From: Acidobacteriota bacterium
GTDB taxonomy: Bacteria > Acidobacteriota > Terriglobia > Bryobacterales > Bryobacteraceae
Length of the DNA stretch: 5,637 bases
Direction: 5' to 3'
Assembly: GCA_026394095.1 (NCBI GenBank)
Contig: JAPKYY010000857.1
Span: 1 to 5,637, forward strand
Part shown: positions 1 through 4,194 of the stretch, one piece after another
Layout of the letters: each line of letters begins with the position of its first letter
Position numbering within the stretch: the stretch's first letter is position 1
The notes under the pieces: model-generated
What the model was told of the DNA's origin: nothing
The model's input: only the letters and a program-made list of their open reading frames with translations
Database searches by the model: none
Translations under genes and position numbers: made by a program

Positions 1-440
1 AGATGGGGCAAGCCAAGCGACACAAGCGCAAACTCCGGATTTCTGAAGCCCTGAAGCTGCTGGCCGATGAAGAGGCGGCCATCGGCGGTGATGCCGCAAT
101 CGATGCCGAGGCCACGGATGGCGGTGTCGCGGTAGTCGTCAAAGAAGCCGCGCATGCCGGTACGGAAGCCAACCCAGCCTTTGGCGCCAGAGGGCAGGGG
201 CCCGAGGGAGCCAAGGCGGACACTCATTTGCCAGGCTGCAGGATTGGCAGCGATTTCTTTGGAGAGCCAAAAGACGTTGCGATCGCCGCCGGCGGCGTGA
301 CATTCCCAGCGCGGGCCGTTGGCACGCCAGTCTTGCAAGGGGTTGGCCCAGTAGTTTGGCCCGAGCCAGGCGCGGAAGGGAGGGGCTGCCTGGAGAGCGG
401 GCAAAACAGCGATGGACTGCAGCAGGGCGCGGCGTTTCAT
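1..440 (-). CDS. Tat-exported PhoD-like phosphatase/phosphodiesterase, N-terminal part (partial)
   Basis: The minus-strand frame is open from ATG at 440-438 to the window edge, about 146 codons with no stop; the C-terminus lies outside. The N-terminus MKRRALLQSIAVLPALQA has a twin-arginine motif (K-R-R-A-L-L-Q) and a short hydrophobic stretch ending in small residues, so Tat export is likely. The following segment, with WANPLQDWRANGPRWECH and GGDRNVFWLSKE at about residues 27-60, resembles the jelly-roll-like N-terminal region I associate with acidobacterial and planctomycete proteins annotated as alkaline phosphatase D family. The metallophosphatase motifs would lie beyond the window and cannot be checked, so the enzymatic call is inference; a generic secreted protein is the alternative. 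No clear Shine-Dalgarno precedes the ATG. The gene is divergent from the regulator starting at 816. Confidence 0.55.
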   Translation of the reverse strand, partial: MKRRALLQSIAVLPALQAAPPFRAWLGPNYWANPLQDWRANGPRWECHAAGGDRNVFWLSKEIAANPAAWQMSVRLGSLGPLPSGAKGWVGFRTGMRGFFDDYRDTAIRGLGIDCGITADGRLFIGQQLQGFRNPEFALVSLGLPH

Positions 441-815
441 AGGTTTATTGTTAGCATGCCTGACGGGGTGGGGCAGGGCCCTTGTGCATTGCAATTCGTG
501 GCTGCTGACAAGTTCTTGAGAAGTTGATGAGGCAGCACTGAGGCTATGGCAGGAGCTGACGGCCTAGGCTATGGGCAGGGAGCCTCCGGTGGTGCCGATA
601 ATCTCAATCCTTTTGCTTTTCTCGATGGATCGTAGCTCCGAAGCAAGCTCGGCTGAAAACCCGGTTTGTGGGCGCGTTGTGTTTACTGCGTTAGCCGGTG
701 AGGGGCGGGTGGGCTGTTTGTTAGATGGTAGTGGGCCGGAGCTTTTGACTTCAAGCAGCCAGGATGGACAGGCTGGAGGAGTAATTTGGTTTTCGAGGAA
801 GAAGGATTGGAATCG
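441..815. other. Divergent intergenic region
   Basis: About 375 bp separate two divergent starts and should carry both promoters. I see no confident -35/-10 pair, operator palindrome or RNA element. GGAGGAG at 775-781 is a strong ribosome-binding-like sequence four bases before a TTG at 786, which could serve as an alternative start of the regulator. Frames open here on both strands lack recognisable protein character. Confidence 0.5.
802..806 (+). promoter_or_regulatory. Ribosome binding site supporting the ATG start at 816
   Basis: AAGGA lies nine bases before ATG 816, a normal spacing. It favours this start over the TTG at 786, which has a stronger but closer GGAGGAG (775-781). Both starts are in the same frame and differ by ten residues, so the domains are unaffected. 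Confidence 0.5.
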
Positions 816-1787
816 ATGACCAAGGCAGTGGAGCATCGAGCCGATTGGTATGATGTCGGGACGGTGGAGCTATCGTTTGCCGAGTTTCGGATTGACCTCG
901 CCCAGCGCCGGATCTATGAAGGTGCGCGGGAAATCAAGTTACAGCCAAAGACGTTTGACCTTCTGCTCTTTCTTTGTCTGCATGCCGGGGAGTTGTTGTC
1001 ACGAGAAACGATTTACCAGGCACTTTGGCCGAATACGTATGTTGACGATCACTCGCTTTCGGTTCAGATTGCGGACCTGCGCAAGGCGCTCGGTGACAAC
1101 CCCAAGGCCCCGAGGCTGATTGAAACGCGGGCGAGGCGCGGGTATCGTTTTCTGCCGCAAGTGGAACGCGGAACGGTGGAGGCACCGATTGTGCGACCCG
1201 TTGAGGCCACCGAGATTCCGCAGACCCATTACGCGAGGTCTGGCGATTTCAATATTGCGTATCAGGTGATCGGGAATGGGCCGATTGATCTGGTGTTTGT
1301 GATGGGGTGGGTGTCACATCTGGAGTATTTTTGGCGTGAGCCTCACTTTCGGGAATTCCTGCTGAAGCTGGCTTCGTTCTCACGACTGATTCTGTTTGAC
1401 AAGAGGGGGACGGGACTATCGGACCGGGTGCCGAATCAGATGCTGCCTACGCTTGAGCAGCGGATGGACGATGTGCGGGCGGTGATGGAAGCGGTGGGCG
1501 CGGAGAAGGCGGTGATTCTGGGGGTGAGTGAAGGTGGGCCGATGTCGGCCTTGTTTGCGGCTACTTATCCCGACAAGACGTTGGGGCTTGCGATGGTGGG
1601 GAGTTATGCACGGCGATTCGGGATGTGGATTATCCGTGGGGGCCGACGCTGGCCGAGCGGGAGGAGTATTTGTTGCAGATCCGCCGGAGTTGGGGAGGGC
1701 CGATTGGAATTGAAGAACGCGCGCCGACGCTCGCGCAAGATCCGGCATTTCGGGAATGGTGGGCGACGTATTTGCGGATGGGTGTGA
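816..1787 (+). CDS. N-terminal fragment: winged-helix regulator with hydrolase N-half
   Basis: This frame runs from ATG 816 to TGA 1785-1787, 323 codons. Residues about 17-113 form a Trans_reg_C winged helix: beta strands around VELSFAEFRIDL, then LQPKTFDLLLFLCLHAGELLSRE, the recognition-helix region DDHSLSVQIADLRKALGD, and the wing ending RRGYRF. After a linker, residues about 137-267 are the first half of an alpha/beta hydrolase, with FDKRGTGLSD (194-203) and the nucleophile elbow G-V-S-E-G (236-240, Ser238). From about residue 268 the translation becomes Arg/Gly-rich and unlike the family, as expected after a frameshift. The DNA-binding domain is complete, so a truncated DNA-binding product is possible, although the broken hydrolase half may be unstable. 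An in-frame TTG at 786 would add ten residues. Confidence 0.75.
   Translation: MTKAVEHRADWYDVGTVELSFAEFRIDLAQRRIYEGAREIKLQPKTFDLLLFLCLHAGELLSRETIYQALWPNTYVDDHSLSVQIADLRKALGDNPKAPRLIETRARRGYRFLPQVERGTVEAPIVRPVEATEIPQTHYARSGDFNIAYQVIGNGPIDLVFVMGWVSHLEYFWREPHFREFLLKLASFSRLILFDKRGTGLSDRVPNQMLPTLEQRMDDVRAVMEAVGAEKAVILGVSEGGPMSALFAATYPDKTLGLAMVGSYARRFGMWIIRGGRRWPSGRSICCRSAGVGEGRLELKNARRRSRKIRHFGNGGRRICGWV
1611..1625 (+). other. Frameshift junction in the hydrolase domain
   Basis: The first frame reads Ala-Arg-Arg at 1608-1616 and the second reads Asp-Val-Asp-Tyr-Pro-Trp-Gly from 1622. The frame change equals the loss of one base (or gain of two), most simply in the ttcggg run at 1617-1622. Repairing it gives an Arg-Arg-Phe-Arg-Asp-Val-Asp-Tyr path that fits the family well. 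I see no X-XXY-YYZ slip site, upstream stimulator or obvious downstream hairpin. Confidence 0.7.
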
Positions 1788-2500
1788 GCCCGGGCGGGGC
1801 TGAGGCGTTGACGCGGATGAATGCGTCGATTGATGTGCGGGCGATTCTGCCGATGGTGCGTGTGCCGACGCTGGTGTTGCATCGGACGAATGACCGTTGT
1901 TTGTTGGTGGAGGAGGGACGGTATCTGGCGCAACTGATTCCCGATGCCGAATTTGTGGAGTTGCCGGGCGCCGATCATTTGCCGTTTGCCGGTAATCAGG
2001 AAGATATTTTGGGACCGATCGAGCAGTTCCTGCTGGCGATTCAGGAGGCAGAAGTACCGGATACGCAGTTGGCGACGGTGCTGGCGATGCGCTTTGAGGG
2101 AAGCTTTGAGGGGTTAGCTGAATTGGCTAGTGGAGATATTCGCCGCAACCGTGGGCGGCAGGCTGGCGGAGCATTGGACTTGATGACCTTTGACGGGCCG
2201 GCGAGAGCGATTCGATGTGCTGCGGCCATTCTGGAGCATGCCAAGAGTCTGGGATGTGAGGCAAGTGCTGCGCTGCATACGGGGGAGTGTCTGCTGCCTT
2301 CTCATGGGCCAGCAAAGGGGCCGGCTGTTGCGTTTGCCAAGGCGATTTTAGTGCATAACCGGGGGGAGCATCGATTGTTGTGCTCGCGCGTTTTGCATGA
2401 TCTGGTGGCGGGGTCGGGAATTGAGTTTAGCCCTGAGCCGCTGGGAGAAGTTTCGTTTGCTGGTGAGGGCCGGCCTATCTATGGGGTGGTTCGGGTTTAG
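1625..2500 (+). CDS. C-terminal fragment: hydrolase C-half plus degenerate cyclase domain
   Basis: This frame can be opened at GTG 1625, but no Shine-Dalgarno is suitably placed (the nearest, GGGGAG, is about 22 bases upstream), so it is probably only the downstream part of the broken gene. Residues 1-137 complete the alpha/beta hydrolase: DYPWGPTLAERE, the lid region, then VPTLVLHRTNDR with acid Asp90 and LPGADHLPF with His118. Residues about 149-291 match the class III adenylate cyclase-like tail seen on related hydrolase proteins, recognisable in TFDGPARAIRCA, ALHTGECLL and HDLVAGSGIEF. It looks catalytically dead. The usual FTDIVGST is AMRFEGS (metal Asp replaced by Arg156), the GDG before the TFDGP block reads GAL, the segment between them is about 15 residues shorter than usual, and the Arg expected in the late I-x-x-A-R motif is missing. 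It ends at TAG 2498-2500. Confidence 0.72.
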   Translation: MDYPWGPTLAEREEYLLQIRRSWGGPIGIEERAPTLAQDPAFREWWATYLRMGVSPGGAEALTRMNASIDVRAILPMVRVPTLVLHRTNDRCLLVEEGRYLAQLIPDAEFVELPGADHLPFAGNQEDILGPIEQFLLAIQEAEVPDTQLATVLAMRFEGSFEGLAELASGDIRRNRGRQAGGALDLMTFDGPARAIRCAAAILEHAKSLGCEASAALHTGECLLPSHGPAKGPAVAFAKAILVHNRGEHRLLCSRVLHDLVAGSGIEFSPEPLGEVSFAGEGRPIYGVVRV

Positions 2501-2730
2501 GGGGGCGGGTTGGCTGGGTGTTGGGTGCTGCCGCTACTGTTCAAGTGCGTTCAGGTTTTGTTGGGCAGAGATTGGATACTGACAGGATTTAACGCACCGC
2601 CACGAAAACGAAATCAATGTAAATTCCGAACAATTGCTGGCATGAAGTTGTGGAGCGGCTCAGCAGTTAAGCGTGACATCAGGAGTTGTGATGACGGCAA
2701 GCAGCGACAAAAGAATCCACTTCGCGACGA
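2501..2730. other. Intergenic gap between convergent genes
   Basis: The 230 bp lie between two convergent 3' ends. The composition falls from G-rich near 2501-2540 to about 43% GC at 2581-2640. I found no hairpin followed by a T-run and no credible gene; frames open here lack codon or protein character. Confidence 0.4.
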
Positions 2731-3054
2731 TCAAGTGTTTTTCCGCGACCCCTGTTGCCAATGCATCACAACAATCGCAATCACATAAAGTAGGAGACCG
2801 TAAAGGAGTGCGTCGACTGCAACGACCACAAGAAGAAGCAAAGGATTGTGCATTCCCCAAGAAAAGAATTCTGTTGCGACTAATTTGCCGAGCGATGGGA
2901 TCTTCGCAGTGAAATTTCCGCCACTCCCTGTTGAAACTGCCCAAATCAAAGGACCTACGGCAATTACAAGACCACCCAACATACATGCAAGGAAAGAAAT
3001 GAGGACTGACGGATTCGTCACACCTGCAGTTGGGGTCAATTTTTCGTCAGGCAA
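2731..3054 (-). CDS. Small two-helix membrane protein, unknown function
   Basis: This 107-residue protein starts at TTG 3054-3052 and ends at TGA 2733-2731. Start choice: AGGAAG sits six bases upstream, and an in-frame TGA (3060-3058) lies two codons before the TTG, so no longer form is possible. Hydrophobic segments at about residues 16-40 (rich in Leu, Gly, Val, ending GPLIWAV) and 71-97 (LLLLVVVAVDALLYG onward) are two probable transmembrane helices. They flank a polar loop of about 30 residues containing GSGGNFTAKIPSLGK. The tail is short and basic (QQGSRKNT). Asp81 inside the second helix is unusual. I do not recognise the family. The frame is favoured over overlapping minus-strand frames because of its helix pattern and ribosome binding site. 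Nothing adjacent points to a function. Confidence 0.6.
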   Translation of the reverse strand: MPDEKLTPTAGVTNPSVLISFLACMLGGLVIAVGPLIWAVSTGSGGNFTAKIPSLGKLVATEFFSWGMHNPLLLLVVVAVDALLYGLLLYVIAIVVMHWQQGSRKNT

Positions 3055-3060
3055 GTTTCA

Positions 3061-3066
3061 CTTCCT
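3061..3066 (-). promoter_or_regulatory. Ribosome binding site for the TTG start at 3054
   Basis: On the minus strand AGGAAG (3066-3061) is followed by six bases and then TTG. It decides the start, because a stop codon two codons upstream excludes extension and no in-frame ATG lies near the N-terminus. Confidence 0.55.
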
Positions 3067-3113
3067 ACAGGCATTTTGACCTCAAACGCTAAAAATCGGG
3101 CGGATGATGAGTA

Positions 3114-3189
3114 AGAGCGAGGCGGCGACATTTTTGCAGCTTGGCGGTTTCTCAGGATTCTTTGCGTAAAGCTGCAAGGGCTTCGCTCT
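3114..3189. repeat. Imperfect inverted repeat between the membrane protein and Uma2 genes
   Basis: AGAGCGA (3114-3120) pairs with TCGCTCT (3183-3189), and TTGCAGCTT (3134-3142) pairs with AAGCTGCAA (3169-3177). These are two perfect stems of 7 and 9 bp separated by an asymmetric internal loop (13 versus 5 bases) and capped by a 26-base loop. Weaker outer matches exist, ACCTC at 3079-3083 with GAGGT at 3203-3207. It lies just 3' of the Uma2 gene stop and 5' of the membrane protein gene. It could be a processing or termination structure in the shared minus-strand transcript, or a remnant of a small dispersed repeat. There is no T-run typical of an intrinsic terminator. Confidence 0.5.
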
Positions 3190-3217
3190 ACGCTTGAGCT
3201 TAGAGGTGGTTTGAAAG

Positions 3218-3823
3218 TTAGTCAGCAAAAGGATCCCAAACGAATTTCAGGTTGAGGACAAATCCTTGCAAAGGTCCTTCCCCTTCGACTGCACTCACGT
3301 TTTCAAGCGATTCTGCGGCCTTGCCCGGACGATAAATCGTAACGGACTTTTTATCAGGCTCAATGAGCCAGCCGAGCTGAGCACCTTGCTCCATGTACTC
3401 GGTCATCTTGAGGTGCAAGGTCTTGCGGCGATCCGACCCAGATCGGACTTCCAAAACAAAGTCGGGGCACAAATGCCAGAACGAATTTCTTTTTGCTTCG
3501 CCCAAGTCGAGGACGCGGCTCTTCAATGTCCAGGAAGCATCTGGAGAGCGGCGGGCTCCGTTGGGAAGGACAAAGCCGGTTGAAGAATCACAGGCGATTC
3601 CGCGATTGTCTTGTTTGGCCCATGTTCCCAGTTGAAGCGCAATTTCAAAATTGCTTGCGCCGGTATCAGAGTTCGTAGGAGCCATAACGATCAATTCACC
3701 CTCAGAGGTCATTTCAAAATCGAGATCGGGATGTTCGCTGCAAAGTGCCGTGAACTCGGCATCAGTCATGGGATGACAAGTCAAAGTCGCCGGAAGGAAA
3801 GCTTCGTCGATAGCGAATGTCAT
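3218..3823 (-). CDS. Uma2 (DUF820) family PD-(D/E)XK nuclease-like protein
   Basis: This 201-residue protein starts at ATG 3823-3821 and ends at TAA 3220-3218, which is normal Uma2 length. Family signatures appear in order: an N-terminal MTDAEFTALCSEHPD segment (19-33), EGELIVMAPT (41-50), FVLPNGARRSPDASWT (84-99), PDFVLEVRSGSDRRK (120-134), and LGWLIEPDKKSVTIYRPG (150-167). Asp95 in SPDASW and Glu125 in VLEV are the expected acidic positions of the restriction-endonuclease-like fold, with Lys134 or Lys139 following. These proteins are abundant in cyanobacteria, Chloroflexi and Acidobacteriota, often as solitary genes. A nuclease activity is predicted from the fold and the natural substrate is not established. 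No strong Shine-Dalgarno is visible. A tiny out-of-frame ATG-GCA-TGA overlaps the start. There is no partner methylase, antitoxin or transposase next to it. Confidence 0.88.
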   Translation of the reverse strand: MTFAIDEAFLPATLTCHPMTDAEFTALCSEHPDLDFEMTSEGELIVMAPTNSDTGASNFEIALQLGTWAKQDNRGIACDSSTGFVLPNGARRSPDASWTLKSRVLDLGEAKRNSFWHLCPDFVLEVRSGSDRRKTLHLKMTEYMEQGAQLGWLIEPDKKSVTIYRPGKAAESLENVSAVEGEGPLQGFVLNLKFVWDPFAD

Positions 3824-4083
3824 GCCATCAGTTTAACGCCACCGTGCCGCGAAGACGATACCAGCGTGGTGGCGGCGCGGAATCCAGCTTGAAATATTTG
3901 CACTTTTTTGTAATTCAGAATCGATCAAGCTCCGGCAGTCCACTGAGTTGGCGTGAGGCCTCGATTCCTAATTCAAATCCTGGACTAGCTGAAACTATTG
4001 CCGTGTCGAATATCTCTAGAAGGCAGCGAGCGGGTCTTCCCGTTATCTCAAAGTCTTGGCAGATTGCTCTAAGGATGGTTTTT
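3824..4083. other. Divergent intergenic region
   Basis: This 260-bp region between the Uma2 start and the miniprotein start should contain promoters for both. A small dyad, CGGG-TCTT-CCCG, lies near 4032-4043, about 40 bases before the miniprotein start. I cannot assign confident promoter boxes. Confidence 0.35.
4071..4075 (+). promoter_or_regulatory. Ribosome binding site of the 26-residue miniprotein
   Basis: AAGGA is followed by eight bases and ATG 4084. The site overlaps an in-frame ATG at 4075, which is therefore unlikely to be the start. Confidence 0.5.
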
Positions 4084-4164
4084 ATGCGCGGTAATAGTAT
4101 CTTTTACGTGATTGGCGTTGTTGTTGTGATTGTGTTTGTTCTTAAATTTGTTGGCCTCTGGTAA
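4084..4164 (+). CDS. 26-residue single-helix membrane miniprotein
   Basis: ATG 4084 to TAA 4162-4164 encodes a 26-residue peptide beginning MRGNSIFYVIGVVVV and ending KFVGLW. It has a short basic/polar start, one continuous hydrophobic segment of about 15-16 residues, then Lys and an amphipathic Phe-Val-Gly-Leu-Trp end, which fits one short transmembrane helix. A Shine-Dalgarno (4071-4075) is correctly spaced. Small proteins of this plan, with a Val/Ile-rich helix and a final Phe/Leu-Gly-Leu-x, occur widely in bacterial genomes as uncharacterised proteins; this is recalled similarity of pattern, not a search result. The frame is open further upstream to 3817, but that part overlaps the Uma2 start antisense and lacks protein character. 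The gene converges on the caspase-TPR gene, with 30 bp between stop codons. Function unknown. Confidence 0.5.
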   Translation: MRGNSIFYVIGVVVVIVFVLKFVGLW

Positions 4165-4194
4165 ACCAATCGTCGCCGATACGGCTGGCCTAGT

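Larger units (their letters stand above)
816..2500 (+). pseudogene. Frameshifted winged-helix / alpha-beta hydrolase / pseudo-cyclase regulator
   Basis: Read together, two overlapping plus-strand frames make one protein of about 561 residues. It has an OmpR/CadC-type winged helix, then an alpha/beta hydrolase, then a class III nucleotidyl cyclase homology domain. The hydrolase is continuous across the break: the first frame is homologous-looking through GSYARR (cga codon at 1614) and the second resumes at DVDYPWG (from 1622). Restoring one base between about 1614 and 1622 joins them. The hydrolase triad is thereby divided: Ser in GVSEGG (codon 1527) is on the upstream side, and Asp in TNDR (codon 1892) and His in ADHLPF (codon 1976) are on the downstream side. 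No classical slippery heptamer is visible, so I favour a disabling mutation or a sequence error over programmed frameshifting. If intact, the product would be a one-component transcriptional regulator whose hydrolase-like domain may bind or process a small ligand; that role is inference. Confidence 0.75.

Noticed and set aside
438..458. Six-codon leader frame (ATG at 456) ending in ATGA over the start of the phosphatase-like gene
   Set aside because: No ribosome binding site and too short to separate from chance.
3..527. Plus-strand open frame of 174 codons
   Set aside because: It lies antisense to the Tat-signal protein and is Gly/Ala-rich without family features; the minus frame has a convincing export signal and protein-like sequence.
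571..819. Plus-strand 82-codon frame whose TGA overlaps the regulator ATG as ATGA, suggesting translational coupling
   Set aside because: The only Shine-Dalgarno-like sequence (AGGAG 551-555) is too far from its ATG, the translation matches nothing I recognise, and the overlap can occur by chance.
1604..1978. Long antisense frames across the regulator (also 1416-1748)
   Set aside because: Rich in Arg, His and Pro, as expected for shadows of a GC-biased gene; no recognisable domains.
2660..2986. Alternative minus-strand frame of 108 codons
   Set aside because: It is Cys/Arg-rich with no coherent helix pattern and overlaps the better-supported two-helix membrane protein in another frame.
4056..4075. 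TTGGCA...TTGCTC as a sigma-54 promoter before the miniprotein
   Set aside because: The spacing between the GG and GC elements is too short for a -24/-12 promoter, and the site overlaps the ribosome binding region.
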